The notes: a model not told the origin generated them from the sequence alone. Positions 21,501 through 34,099 are shown, numbered from the stretch's first letter. The stretch is DNA of 64,000 bases from Drosophila miranda (GCF_003369915.1 NC_046675.1:26040001-26104000); one strand, 5' to 3'. Made by a program: numbers and translations.

Positions 21501-21777
21501 TTCTTAAATTCGAACGAAATATCACCCTCTAGAGGTAGCTTTTCTGATAGAAAGATAACTAAAAAGTCGCGATTCATCTAGGGGTCTACTGCTATTTGGC
21601 TACATTCTGGCCGTATATCGCACATTCACAGAACTCAGGAAGGTCCCCTGAAATTGCAACTCATTCCTCCCAAAACGTACATCTTAAAAGTAAACAACGT
21701 ACAGGCAGGGTCAAAACAATCCTTCACTTACCTTTTAGTTGATGCTGTTGGAGGGGCTTGCCGAAGTACCGCTTCAT
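18524..21777 (-). pseudogene. AGO2: Ago2 copy 2, PAZ to early-MID replaced
   Basis: Exons 21777-21732, 21280-20622, 20546-20458, 20399-20231 (partial), foreign segment 19750-20230, then exon 6 from about 19749 to 19134, 19065-18695 and 18614-18524. The breakpoints match copy 1, so the replacement happened once and was then duplicated. Exon 2 is 6 bp shorter through loss of two Gln codons. The N-terminal frame is open to 20192 and gives 333 aa. It ends IIPPLPATALT because the junction G-run has 8 G against 11 in copy 1, a whole-codon change that keeps the frame. Exon 7 carries Val at RTVVHPNEM, as in copies 4 and 5, where copies 1 and 3 have Ile. It cannot make a full Argonaute. Confidence 0.85.
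19750..20230 (-). other. Foreign segment inside Ago2 copy 2
   Basis: The same insert as in copy 1, with the TATAAAAA box at about 20162-20169 and the GGTTAGGTTAGG pair, a 17-bp loss near 19783 and a shorter G-run. Confidence 0.5.
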
Positions 21778-22187
21778 GGTTGGTTTAGTTGGTTTTTCGG
21801 CATTCGGTTTATATTCTAATCGGAATAAATTTAATTTATTGAACAAATTCGCATGGGTACTTTTCACTTTCAGTTTTGTATTTCACTCACTATTTTCCTT
21901 TCCAATTTTTATATTTTTTATTATTTTTATTTTTGTCGAATTTTATATCTGTTCCCGACGACTGAATTGTTTCGAATGACTGCAATATTTATTTCCTGTT
22001 TTCTGATGCCAAACTTTTTACTCTAAATATATTTGACGTATAGCACTGTGCTGTGTGATCGATTCTAATAATCTTGTAGTTGAATCTGTAGTAAATGATT
22101 AATTTTCATTTGGTGTGCAGTTAGTTGGTGCTCAATTAAGAAATTCTGCTTTTCAACTATCCTAGGAATTCTCTAAATAACATTTTT

Positions 22188-22940
22188 TATACCGGGTACT
22201 CGAAGGGTTTAGGGATACTGCTATTTATATTTCAGACCTAACAATAAACGAGGGGGAACGTTGTGAGTTGCTGCGGAGACCGCAACTCTAAATTTATACC
22301 CGATACTAAGTCAGTACGGCTCTCCTCCGGCAGACGCCGCTAATATTAAACGACACGACAAAGAATGCGTGCGAGAGAGACAGAAAATCAGTCTGAGCGT
22401 GACGTCGGGCGCTGCGTAGCCAGTGCAAATTTCCTTGATCCTTGAACTCATATTTTGCAATTGGCAAAACCGACAATGAAACCTGTGTGTAAGAGAGAGA
22501 CAGAGCGAGAAAGAATGAAATTGTTTTCTTGATTCTGGCTATAATAATTATACGATTGAGATTTTACACTCTAGAACATATAGTCATCCTCTACGATTCT
22601 GCGTTTTTGGTTTTCTCGTATCTTTAAAATTGTGGATGCCACAGATTTTCGTCCTTTGTGGGGGCGGAAGTGGGCGGGGCGAAGTTTTGAAATATTTTTG
22701 TAGCAGTGACATCACAGAAGTCTGGATCCAAAACAACGTTGCTCTAGCTCTTATAGTCTTTGAGCACTAGGCGCTGAAGGGGACGGACAGACAGACAGGG
22801 CTCAATCGACTCGGCTATTGATGCTGATCAAGAATATATATACTTTATGGGGTCGGAAACGATTCCTTCTGGACGTTACACACATCCACTTTTACCACAA
22901 ATCTAATATACCCCAATACTCATTTTGAGTATCGGGTATA
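22188..22940 (+). mobile_element. DINE/mini-me element, internally deleted (unit 2)
   Basis: Both ends are kept, but about 400 bp from the first repeated block is missing (junction after CAGTGCAAATTTCC, about 22434), and the GACGGACA tract is reduced to about two units. The identical deletion is in unit 5. Confidence 0.85.
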
Positions 22941-23036
22941 AAAAATAAATATTTACCAAAATTTATATATATTTACACTATAAAGCTGTAGCTTACAGCT
23001 TTGCTTGGGGTGCGGTTTTTGATCAAAGGCGACAGA

Positions 23037-23290
23037 ATCATTTTACAGCTACAGGATATAACTTTGTTTTAAACACTAAAAGTTATCTTCCGTGCTGGTA
23101 CAGTTTTTTCCAGTAGCCAGTATTGTTTTCTGAAGTTAATGTCGCTTTGCTAGTTGTGTAGTTATTCCAAGTTAGTGTGGTTGTCCAGGTGGATCCGCAC
23201 GTATTTAGATGACTTGGTGGCTGCGATAGCTGTTTCTTTATGGGGTCACCCTCCGTTTGGAGGTATATATTTTCTTTTTGGTCTGCCATT
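23037..23290 (-). mobile_element. Jockey-type RT scrap (unit 2)
   Basis: Same degenerate KYVRIHLDNHTNLE...FRKQYWLLEK remnant as unit 1, with a small deletion near 23230. Confidence 0.6.
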
Positions 23291-23757
23291 AATTTATTTG
23301 GATGTCATTTTTTTAAGCAATATAATCAAGACACCAACATTTTCGGAAGTTTGAAGGTTGGTAGATGTAGAAAGCTATTCTTTAACTTATCATTTTTAGA
23401 CTCTTGAAGATCGTTTTATAAAAATGAGCAAACGTTTTTTTAACATAGAATTAATATTATTTTGTTTGCTTGCTAAGATTTCATATCAGTGTTGGTTTCT
23501 ACATATGTATATTTATACTGGAAAGCAAATCATATACATATGTATCCATAAATATTTGCAAGGTTATTCGACGGTTCTTTTAATTTCATTTGTAAACAGT
23601 TTCAGATAGGGTTAATTTTTATTTAAAAAATTATATTAATGAACTATACATCCGATCGCGTTTTATACATTTACTGACGCTAGAAGTCAGCAACGAGCTG
23701 AACTTGTAGATAGGCAACGCCATCAAAACTAAGTTTATAATAAAAAACCTATGCGTG

Positions 23758-24708
23758 TCATGTGGGGTTGTTCCGTTTGTTTGATCGCAACCGCGCTAGT
23801 GCAGTTCGCTCTTCCTCTTCGTCGCTTGTATACTGATGCATGCTTGTTCCGCTAACACCCCCCACACGTACAGAAGATGTGGCCTGCATTAGATCTTGGT
23901 CAGGGGCGTTTCGATTCTCGTATAGCAACACTTTAAGTGTTTCTTCGTAAATACGTGCCTCAGAAAATTCCACTTTAAAATGTTTTCGATCAGTTGCATA
24001 AACTATAGAAGTACAACACACTTCAGCAACCTTTTTTCCGTGCCCATAAAAGGACCAGCAACATATTTCACTTGGTCCTATAACATCTTTGATGAATAAA
24101 ATGCGTTCGTTGAAACGCAGAGAGAGCTTATCGAAAAGTTCAATATTTTTTAATAAATTGTCATCGGATGTGCTTGTGTATGAATACTTGTTGTTTTGTC
24201 GCTGCACCACTAAAATAACAGCCGGTTTCGAAGACGCGCTGATTAGAAGTTGTTGCTCTTTTTGCGAAGTTATCAATGGAATGCGGCAAATAGGTTTTGG
24301 CTCAATGTGTGCATATAGTGCCCGTTCACATGACAATGCAAGCTCGGTAATGCAGTAGTATTTTGATTCTGCAAGTAGCTCAGCTATTTCTTTGTTAGTT
24401 TCGGGTAATGGGACACTGCCATCGCGCAAGAAGTTAAGTATGATTCCAAAATGGTTTCCACAGCGATCTATTAGTATCCAACCTGCAACGTGAATTTTTG
24501 TATACATATTACAGAACAATTTCAATGTAAATTAATTACCTTCTGAATCAGTTAGCACCTCCATGCGACCACTAAACATAGCGCTTAGCATTGTATCATT
24601 GTGCTTCGTCAGTGTTCCGATTGTAGTATAATATAAGCAACCACCAACATTCAGCTTGACATACTGAGACGAATGCCCTTTTAACAGCACTTTCTGATCA
24701 CCGGACAT
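23758..24708 (-). CDS. BACURD-like BTB protein, copy 2, full length
   Basis: Exons 24708-24540 and 24482-23758 encode 297 aa, the reference form in this window. The BTB fold spans about residues 14-115 ([38 protein letters not shown]); the KCTD C-terminal domain follows; the tail [20 protein letters not shown] is acidic and ends RSNKRNN. The predicted role is a Cullin-3 substrate adaptor in the cytoplasm, by family. [14 protein letters not shown] is shared only with copy 5, where the other copies have HTKVEFPE or HNKVEFPE. No defect is seen; splice sites are GTAATT and TTGCAG. The family is highly conserved, and this product looks close to the single-copy Drosophila gene. Confidence 0.9.
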
Positions 24709-25032
24709 GGCTTCAGACTGCTTGGCATGAAGCACAAATTGGTGGCTACTTTCTGCAGGTGCCAAAATCACTTTGTCTTGTAGAGCGGAACCCAGGTCTT
24801 CAATGCAGCAAGCTATTTCTTTTGGTGCACCTATGACACCAACGCCCTTTTGTTTGGAGCTTTGGCAAACGCTATCTTTTGCGTTGCTTACGCTCGCACA
24901 ATCCTCCAGCGCTATGGGATAAATTTTGACGAATGTATTAGCCACGATGAAGAACTAAATCCAATTTGGTTACAAAGAAAATCAGTTTGCAAAATTATCT
25001 CTACATCAAAACGGACAGTCAATAAAACTATA

Positions 25033-25040
25033 TATCGATA
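25033..25040 (-). promoter_or_regulatory. DRE-type motif upstream of BACURD copy 2
   Basis: TATCGATA, 325 bp upstream of the ATG, same placement as in unit 1. Confidence 0.55.
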
Positions 25041-25920
25041 AAAAGTTCTATTTCCGATACTTTCTTTATTTTCATCCCTGGCATCGGAATATTTTGTCTA
25101 GGGCACATACAAAATATTAACATAATCAAGTATGCTTTGATATATTTTTTTGTATGTGTTGCTTGTTTTGGGACTTTGAAAGGTTTTCCTCCGTAAGAAC
25201 GGCAATTTTGTCAATTTGTGCTCAAGGTACCTGATTTTGGAAGTCGAAAAAAAAACGGCCGGCGAAAAATATGCGAAACAGCAGAGTAAAAAGAACAGAC
25301 GACCTTTCATTTTGTCGAAATGAAAATGTTTTCGTTTAGAAAACGTAGCAACCTTGCGGAATGTGAAAACGGGAGCACCAATGGGCGGGACGTCACGCCT
25401 AATTGATTAGAAATAGTCAGTCCGCGCTCAAAGGTGTTTGGAACAATTCGCAAATTCTTTCGAATACAAAGCCTTCCTAAATAGTGGAAAATATCTCGCC
25501 GTCTCTTTTCCTCAGGAATTCGAATTATCAAAACATAAAATAAAAATATATGTAAAAATGCTCTCTTGGTTTGTATTTTACAAAAAAATGTTGACATATC
25601 ACCCAGTCATACCGAATGGTTTTAGGCAACATATATATAAAATCAGCAACTCGATTTTCAATATAAACCTTTCCAGGGCTATCAAACGGAAGTTAAGTAA
25701 ACAAATGAATAAAATAGTTTGATATCAGCTACCGTATCAATTAGATGCGCTTTTTGTGCTTGTTGTTCGTATTATTACGTATATGTATTATTATTATGAA
25801 CCATACTAATACTCTGCTTAGACGAGAGTGGAGCGGACGTTGTCCTAGTCCAGCAACCATGACATTTTACCGTCGCGCTCCACATTTTGTCTCATAAGTT
25901 CTAGGAAATCATACCCTGGT
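25041..25920. other. Upstream region of BACURD copy 2
   Basis: AT-rich. Overlapping weak frames on both strands (25307-25722) repeat in units 3-5 but have no family motif. They appear to be chance frames in duplicated non-coding DNA. Confidence 0.35.
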
Positions 25921-25924
25921 TGTT

Positions 25925-26250
25925 TAAATGACCGCGGAGTCCTACTTGATCATAAGTTGTGTTTTAACAGCCATATAGCCACAACAGTAAATAAAGCTAA
26001 GAGTGTTTTAGCGATCATCAAGCTTTGGTTAAAGAAGTTTGACGACCCGTACATGACGAAAAACTGTATATCTTGTTATTACGTCCGATATTGGAGTATT
26101 GTTCCTTTGTGTGGAGCCCGCAGTATAAAGAGCAGCAGGTTGTTATTGAATCTGTGCAAAAGCAATTTTAATTTTTGCCCTTCGTAACTTTAACTGGGAC
26201 TCGGGTAGAATCTTGTCACCATAGACCTACCGGTCTATGCTAAATCTTAT
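25925..26250 (+). mobile_element. Non-LTR RT C-terminal scrap, first (unit 2)
   Basis: Same scrap as at 14529, with extra small deletions near 26060 that shift the frame before the LEYCSFVWSPQY block. Confidence 0.6.
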
Positions 26251-26381
26251 TGACCTGCCGTCGTCACACCATCGCAGAATATGCAATGGCGTTATGTTCA
26301 TGCACAAGCTCCTAATTATAATAAGATCTGGCGTCCTGGACTAAAATATCACTACGGAAAACCCGGGGCCACATACATGCT

Positions 26382-26726
26382 ATAAAATCAGAAATAGAGG
26401 AAACATCAGAGCCCGCAAGGCTACGCAAGATCCCCGCGAAAACTACCCACTAACTCCAGTGAGGAGTCCCTAACCATTTTATTAGACACGCATTTCCCCC
26501 GGGTGTACAACCATCGAACCGGCATACCTCCCTAGAGAGGGAGCGGTAACTTCGATGGATCACATCCACATGCAAAGTTGCAATTATTTTCTTGGGGAAA
26601 TACCTCCAAACACTCCACTACATAATGACCGCAAAGCTTGCGGGACTCTCGAATGGACAGTATCGAGCGGACTGACAGTATTCACAAATAAATACAAGAT
26701 CCCTCTCCTAACACCCCCATATTAAA
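26382..26726 (+). mobile_element. LOA/I-type element, pre-RT part (unit 2)
   Basis: Repeats the EESLTILLDTHFPR piece of unit 1, near-identical. Confidence 0.5.
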
Positions 26727-27665
26727 TTGATGCAGGATATCCTTCAGCAACAGTGGCATTTACTTATGGTTGGTAATTGGCAAAAAGTTGAATTGGAAAT
26801 ATTTAACCTCCTTATCAATGATCTTCCCCAAGTTTTAACTAATTCACGAGTCCTAATGTATGCTGATGATGTCAAGCTATGTTTTTCCTACAGCGATCTG
26901 GTAACCTCGTTATTTCTTCAATCAGATCTCGACGCTCTCAAAAATTGGTACATTATTAGCGCTCTTCCTCTTAACATTTCCAAATTTAACGCCATGACCC
27001 TCCATCGCAACAAGTCTTACCTTTTTAACTTCACAATTCATAAAATTTCCTTGGAACGCCTATACAAAGTTAATGACTTAGGCATTATTTTCGTACATAA
27101 CTTATGTTTTAGTTCTCATATATCCGCTATTTCGAATAAAGCCAAAGGAGTCCTTGTCTTTATCAAAAGATGGTCGAAGGAATTTTCTGACCCCTAACCA
27201 CTAAACTATTCTACACCTATCTTGGAATATGGTTCCTGTATCTGGTCTCCCCATTACCAAAAATATCAAGATATGCTCGAGTCCGTTCAAAAACAATTCC
27301 TTATCTTTGCCCTGCGCGGACTTAATTGGGACCCCTCTCGTCATCTTCCTTCTTATGAGAGTCGGCTGCGTCTCATGAACTTGCACTCTCCTGAAAGTCG
27401 TAGGAGTTTCCATGGAATTCTGTTTCTCCACAAACTTCTCCTAGGCGACGTTGAATCCTCGGCCCTCATTAGCCTTATCAATATTGCTGTCCCATCCCGC
27501 CCAACTAGGCATTACTATCCTCTGCGTCGTCCTGTCCTTCGAACTACTCTGACCATGAATCTTGTCGTAGCCTTTGCCGCGACTACAATAAATTTGTTTA
27601 TCTTTTTTTCCTTTGATACTTGTGCTTCCAAAGTAAAATCTTTAATGAATAATTATTTTATTTAA
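26727..27665 (+). mobile_element. Non-LTR reverse transcriptase with YADD (unit 2)
   Basis: LMYADDVKLCFSY is intact and the unit 1 stop is a Leu codon here, so the frame runs to KEFSDP (27197) before its stop. The second part, from 27222, holds FALRGLNWDPSRHLP. Confidence 0.75.
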
Positions 27666-27754
27666 TTTTATGATTTCTACCTTCTTATTTTTACACAGTT
27701 TAACTGTCCATAGTTGAACTCTAAACATTAAACATAAACCTGAACGTCAAAAAT

Positions 27755-28024
27755 AAAGTGACGAAGGCCACGACAGCGCTCTATACATGTACAAAATCCA
27801 TTTTTGTAAAAAGGGGCACCAACCCAAGTATAGTCCAATGGATGCATCTAGCAATAGTTAGGCCAATACTACACTACGGAGTTACTGCGTGGTGACCGGA
27901 GCAATTGAACACAGAGTACACAGATACCCCCTTCAATACATTCAGTCCTCACAGAGACGAATGGCTCGACTGACTTCCAGGCCCAGATGGGGCCATACAG
28001 GCCATACACAGATCACTGTACCGT
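27755..28024 (+). mobile_element. LOA/I-type RT remnant, shortened (unit 2)
   Basis: VQWMHLAIVRPILHYGVTAW is present, then about 230 bp of the unit 1 version is missing, with a junction at 27908 directly to the HRDEWLD segment. Confidence 0.55.
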
Positions 28025-28829
28025 CTTCATTGCTACCCACTTGAAATGGAAACCATCAAGTATGCCTTTGAGTAAAATGTCAAAGTTTACTAAATTTTTT
28101 TTTGTTAAATTCGAACGAAATACCCTCTAAAGGTAGCTTTTCTGATAGAAACATAACTAAAAAGTCGCGATTCATCTAGGGGTCTACTGCTAGTTGGCTA
28201 CATTCTGAGCAACGTATATGGAGGCCGTATATCGCACATTCACAGAACTCAGGAAGGTCCCCTGAAATTGCAACTCATTCCTCCCAAAACGTACATCTTG
28301 AAAGTAAACAACGTACAGGCAGGGTCAAAACAATCCTTCACTTACCTTTTAGTTGATGCTGTTGGAGGGGCTTGGTTGGTTTTTCGGCATTCGGTTTATA
28401 TTCTAATCGGAATAAATTTATTTTATTAAACAAATTCGCATGGGAACTTTTCACTTTCAGTTTTGTTTTTCACTCACTATTTTCCTTTTCCATTTTTATA
28501 TTTTTTATTATTTTTATTTTTGTTGAATTTTATATCTGTTCTCAACGACTGAACTGTTTCGAATGACTGCAATATTTATTTCCTGTTTTCTGATGCCAAA
28601 CTTTTTACTTTAAATATGTTTGACGTATAGCGCTGTGCTGTGTGATCGATTCTAATAATCTTGTAGTTGAATCTGTAGTAAATGATTAATTTTCATTTGG
28701 TGTGCAGTTAGTTGGTGCTCAATTAAGAAATTCTGCTTTTCAACTATCCTAGGAATTCTCTAAATAGCATTTTTTATACCGGGTACTCGAAGGGTTTAGG
28801 GATACTGCTATTTATATTTCAGACCTAAC
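28025..28829 (-). pseudogene. Orphan Ago2 promoter/exon 1/intron 1 (unit 2)
   Basis: Ago2 5' region without a body. It has the same 27-bp loss of the start codon as units 1 and 3, at about 28371. Confidence 0.8.
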
Positions 28830-29484
28830 AATAAAAAAATGAACTTAGGTCCTGGAAAATGGGGTTATTTATTTTTGTAATATTTTCCATGAAGGCCTTT
28901 GGGGCCCTTTGCCGTTCTCCACGCTGCTGTAGGGCGCCAGAAGTGGCGGAGCTTGTGGATGGAGTGGGAGTGGCCGTGGGCGGGGCTGGGGCTCCAGTGA
29001 GTTGATTAGGTCTGTACTGACCGCCGGTACAACAGCAGCTGCTTATTATTTTAGTGAAAAACGAACAAAATCTTTGACTCCATTGATTTCCACTAAGGAA
29101 AGGAGTGAAATCTTTCATGCACATGTCAATCCACACACAATTGTTTCATCAGAGGTTCTGCTATTTTTCATGCGCTCAAGCAAGTAAATTATTTCAAATG
29201 ATTGACCAATGGTTCGATAAAATTTAAATGCAATCGAAATTAATTCGCGGTGCAGTCAAAATATAACGATACAAAAAATTGGCTTTTACGAATAAAAAAG
29301 TAAATAAACCGTATTTTCCCTTAAACCTTAAACCATCCCGGGCCAGGCTCAGGAGAGATTTTCGAACTCGCAAGTGGGACGATTGGACCAACCAGGACTT
29401 CAAGCGGCGGACGAAGCGACCCGTTCAGCACACACGTGCGCCGGCTACTGCGTAGCTCTGGTCGACAGCTCTGGAATACATATG
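28830..29484. other. Unidentified gene-like scraps at the unit 2/3 junction
   Basis: Same Pro/Thr-rich minus-strand piece (28840-29050) and plus-strand basic piece (29340-29450) as at 17715. Confidence 0.4.
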
Positions 29485-29505
29485 TCTAGTGTCATATAGC
29501 ATAAC

Positions 29506-29530
29506 GTAGAGTAGAGTAGAGTAGAGTAGA
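29506..29530. repeat. GTAGA pentanucleotide tract, 5 copies
   Basis: Five GTAGA units in the 3' flank of Ago2 copy 3. Confidence 0.9.
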
Positions 29531-29633
29531 GTGTGCCCCTTACATGATGATAATGATAAAATATACAATTTATAAAGAATAATCATATTTCAATTGAATT
29601 ACTATAGGCAGAAGTGAAGCTGTTTTTTGATGC

Positions 29634-32505
29634 CTACACGAAGTACATAGGATTCGTCTTCATGAACTCTGGAACAATCAAACGCTTTGCGTACTCCTCC
29701 TGTGGAGAACGGAACTTGGTGGAGCTGGAAGAAAAGCGGTCAAGATATTAGTCAAGACGTTATCAGAACGAATATATGAAACAATAATAGTATTAATATC
29801 GCACCCAGTGAGGTAGACACGTCCACGTGCCGCAGCCAAATGTGCCAAATATGCCGGAGCCGGATAAGACACTGCGCGGTTGCAACGAGGAAACATGTGA
29901 CAAAGATTGTATGTCAATTGCTGCAGTACATCAATATCCAAGTTGCCCGTATTCTCAATTACGTTGTAACGCGTCGGCTTGGCCGTCCCCTGATTCGCCT
30001 GATGGCTGACCATGAAGAACTCCATCTCATTGGGATGGACAATGGTGCGATCGACGACGGTTCCCGGATCGACATTGTTGAACTTGTTATATTGCGATGG
30101 AGCTCCAATGACGCAGCAAATCTTGGGTTTAATGTGCATCTGAAAGGCGAACGGTCGAGTAGCGATAGAAAATGACAACAAAATCTGGATGCAACGGTTC
30201 CAATTACCTTGCAGCAGGCCGCAGAAATTCCTCTCAACTCTTCACTTTTGATCTTGGGGAACTGACCATCGCCGACACCATCACGGTAATAGATGATGTG
30301 CTCGGGATAGGATTTCCGGAACTGATAATAAACACGCAAGTGCTCCAGGACTATCGACTCCATGTCCTCGATCTCCTCCAGGGTAGAGCGTTGCAAGCGA
30401 TATTGCATGTTATATGAAGCCCCGAAAGGATCATGGGAGGCGGCAACACCCACCACACTGGGGATCTCCCACTGATCGGGCGACGGATGACTCACATCGG
30501 CACCCAAAAACATTGCGTTCTTTAACAGACAGCGCGGGTCATCCCTTAGCTTGTGATTAATACCGTTCAGCTTGGAATTGACCTTAAGTAGAACGTTACC
30601 AATACACTGCGGGTTGCATTTACGCTCGACTGTGATCTGCTTGATGCATTGTGTGAGAATGCCGTGCTTCAGCTCAGCCTTTTGCTTCACGACATCATAA
30701 CAGCGCCCGACATTTGGTATAATAACGAACACCAAATCAAATTGATTTTTTTTGAAATCGTGGAAATGAGCATCTATTTCACGTTCGTCCTTGTAATTCC
30801 GTATCTCGGCTTTGGTATCCAGGCACAGATTGAGGGTGCGACTCTGCTGAAGAACCTGCGACGAAAATTAGTCGGATTAGGATCGGATCTGTTTGAAATG
30901 CTGCAATGAACTTACCATCTTCTGAAGCTCGTCCACATACAGGTAGTTAATCTTACCGTAGAGTATGGCCCATTTATGTGGCTTTGGCTTGGGTTCAAAG
31001 AATTGCATGCGATCCATGCGCCACGAACCGTTCCTCACCGAAGCCAAATTGTTGTTTTTGTACTCAATCTGAGGCGCATTGAGCGTGCGTGTATTCACGA
31101 CGATGAAGTCATTGCCCAGCCGTATGCCAAAGTGGCTGATGGTCGGGTCTAAATTGTGCTTGAAATATTCCAGCAAGCGGACGATCTTGGCCTTCCTCTC
31201 GTTGGTTGACGTGCCAGCAAACTTAAGCATGGCCGCCACCCGAGCAGCAGTATCCTTGCGCTGCGATACGATACAGATAAATCAAATAAAAGCAGGAAAC
31301 GCAGAATGATTTGGAGTGAAGGGAAGCTCCCCGCTTGGGAGATTTTTAACTCACCTTCATTGTCTGCCCATCGTCCATGCGACATAGTTCGATAGGCAAA
31401 TAAATGCGTTTTAACGGCGGCCAAACATGCAAGCAGAGAAGGTTCGGAAACTTTAAATCATACTCCCGAGACTTGAAGTACTTTGCAACGGTCGTTTCTT
31501 TCCCATCCAGCTCAAATGTCTGAGTGCTAGCCGGAGCCTTGGAAAGCCCGTTGACTCTGAAGACGCGAGGGGCGCTGCCAAGACAGGCAGGCGGGTCGTA
31601 AATTATATAAATGTCATTTAGGAATGACTCAATATCAGAACGCCTGTAGTCAAGATTTGTGCTTTTGTCAATTTTCTGCCGCTGATAATGCTCTATATAG
31701 TCAATGATCGACATGGCCTTCGGATAGGCCTTGTGTGATATGTCCACATTAACAAACGGGCGATCGCCAAGCACGAATGTTTGATGGAGCCCAACCAGAG
31801 CTTCGTAGCCGTCTTTAAGATCAAAGGCGTTTCCGGGATCAGACCTTTTGAAGAAGGAGCGACCGGCGCGTCTAGCGGTGTTATGACAGGGAGCCGCCAA
31901 CACAACCTCCAGACACTGCAAGGCTCGCATGGGCTTATCATAAATCTTGTCCTTCATGTAGCTGCAAAAATGGAAAACTGCACACATACGGTTCAATTCG
32001 TTCAATTCGGTTCACTCACCTTCTTAGTGAGCTCAAATCGACTTCCGAGTCCTGTGTCTTCTTGAGCTCCACAGTGTAATTCAAGGTACGGCCGTGGCGA
32101 TCTGTTACCTGGACGACAAGAGGGCAAGTTTCACTTCAAAAGCACATCAAACTCAGCGAAATATACAACACTTACTTTCACTTCTTGGCCCTGGGGGCTG
32201 CATTTTAGTTTCACAACTGAGTAGCACGATGCACGTCCATCATATGCGGCAATCGCACCCCCCAAATTTTCAACTCTGTACTGCTCAAAAGCCTGACGAT
32301 AGAACTTTTTAGGAAATACTGACGTGATCTTCACATCGTACTGATAGGCCACCGCAGGCATTTTATCCAAGTTAACGTCGAGATAATTAACAGATACTTG
32401 ACCTGGTTTTCCCAAAGTTCCACGTTTCATGGTGCCTGCTGGGAGTGGCGGCACCACTTTTTGGGTCTGAGGGAGCAGAGGCTGCAACCTAATAGATATG
32501 ATCAT
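29634..32505 (-). CDS. AGO2: Ago2 copy 3, N-truncated, DINE-derived start
   Basis: Seven exons: 32505-32176, 32108-32020, 31961-31355, 31260-30916, 30855-30208, 30139-29805, 29724-29634. All phases match and total 2,445 bp, 814 aa. Exon 1, intron 1 and the Q-rich part of exon 2 are replaced by a DINE, which supplies an in-frame ATG at 32503-32505 (MIISIRL, then LQPLLPQTQKVVPP); a second ATG at 32428-32430 (MKRGTLGKPGQV) would give 789 aa. N, PAZ, MID and PIWI follow. The D-E-D-H residues remain (GADVSHP, STLEEIED, YRDGVGDG, YLAHL). A 36-bp in-frame deletion in exon 7 removes VVKRHHTRFFPN, a conserved PIWI strand near the active site, so slicing is doubtful. The native promoter is lost; expression would need a promoter in the DINE or read-through from BACURD. 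It may be a decaying copy with a still-open frame. Confidence 0.75.
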
Positions 32506-33251
32506 TATCTATGATTCTGCGTTTTTAGTTTTCTCGAATGTGCAATATTGTGGATGCAACAGATTTTTGTCCTTTGGGGGGGCGGAAGGGGGTGGGGCGA
32601 AATTCTAAGATATAAGTTTTATAGTGAGATCTAACAGAAGTGCGGATACCAAATTTGGTTACTCTAGACTTAATAGTCTCTGAGATTTGTGGATGCCCCA
32701 GATTTTCGTGCTTTGCGGGAGCGGAAGGGGGTGTGGCGAAATTTGGACACGAAACGGTCAAGGTCCGATATCACAGGAGTGTGGATACCAAATTTGGTTG
32801 CTCTGGCTCTTATAGGCTCTGAGATCCTTGAACTCATATTTTGCAATTGGCAAAACCGACCATGAAACCTGTGTGTTAGAGAGAGACAGAGCGAGAAAGA
32901 ATGAAATTGTTTTCTTGATTCTGGCTATAATCATTATACGATCTGGTTCAGATTTTGCACTCTAGAACATATAATTATCCTCTACTACTCTGCGTTTTCT
33001 GTTTTCTCGTAACTTTGAAATTGTGGATGCCACAGATTTTCGCCCTTTGAGCACTAGGCGCTGATAGGGACGTACAGACGGACGGACGGACAGACGGACA
33101 GACAGACAGGGCTCAATAGACTCGGCTATTGATGCTGATCAAGAATATATATACTTTATGGGGTCGGAAACGATTCCTTCTGGACGTTACACACATCCAC
33201 TTTCACCACAAATCTAATATACCCCAATACTCATTTTGAGTATCGGGTATA
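32486..33251 (+). mobile_element. DINE/mini-me element fused to Ago2 exon 2 (unit 3)
   Basis: The left part of the element is missing. The junction with Ago2 exon 2 at about 32485 shares GCA. The right end, the core and the GACGGACA tract are intact. The GA-rich motif is at about 32878-32900. Confidence 0.85.
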
Positions 33252-33296
33252 AAAAATAAATATTTACCAAAATTTATTTGCGGTTTTTGATCAAAG

Positions 33297-33540
33297 GCGA
33301 CAGAATCATTTTACAGCTACAGGATATAACTTTGTTTTAAACACTAAAAGGTATCTTCCGTGCTGGTACAGTTTTTTCCAGTAGCCAGTATTGTTTTCTG
33401 AAGTTAATGTCGCTTTGCTAGTTATGTAGTTATTCCAAGTTAGTGTGGTTGTCCAGGTGGATCCGCACGTATTTAGATGACTTGGTGGCTGCGATAGCTG
33501 ACCCATTTCTTTATGGGGTCACCCTCCGTTTGGAGGTATA
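33297..33540 (-). mobile_element. Jockey-type RT scrap (unit 3)
   Basis: Same remnant as unit 1; the 45 bp to its left that carry a CTGTAGCTTACAG palindrome are missing here and in unit 4. Confidence 0.6.
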
Positions 33541-34099
33541 TATTTTCTTTTTGGTCTGTCATTAATTTATTTGGATGTCATTTTTTTTAACAATATAATC
33601 AAGACACCAACATTTTCGGAAGTTTGAAGGTTGGTAGATGTAGAAAGCTATTCTTTAACTTATCATTTTTAGACTCTTGAAGATCGTTTTATAAAAATGA
33701 GCAAACGTTTTTGCTAAGATTTCATATCAGTGTTGGTTTCTACATATGTATATTTATACTGGAAAGCGAATCATATGCATATGTATATATGTATCCATAA
33801 ATATTTGCAAGGTTATTCGACGGTTCTTTTAATTTCATTTGTAAACAGTTTCAGATAGGGTTAATTTTTATTTAAAAAATTATATTAATGAACTATACAT
33901 CCGATCGCGTTTTATACATTTACTGACGCTAGAAGTCAGCAACGAGCTGAACTTGTAGATAGGCAACGCCATCAAAACTAAGTTTATAAAAAACCTATGC
34001 GTGTCATGTGTGGTTGTTCCGTTTGTTTGATCGCAACCGCGCTAGTGCAGATCGCTCTTCCTTTTCGTCGCTTGTATACTGGCCTGCATTAGATCTTGG

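Larger units (their letters stand above)
18370..29484 (-). repeat. Tandem array unit 2 (Ago2 + BACURD)
   Basis: 11,115 bp. Like unit 1 in its Ago2 replacement, but with a shortened DINE, no insertion after the Ago2 stop and a shortened LOA-type remnant. Confidence 0.9.

Noticed and set aside
25307..25722. 96-aa minus and 94-aa plus frames upstream of BACURD, in units 2-5
   Set aside because: They overlap each other, open only in duplicated AT-rich DNA, lack motifs and are partly deleted in unit 1.
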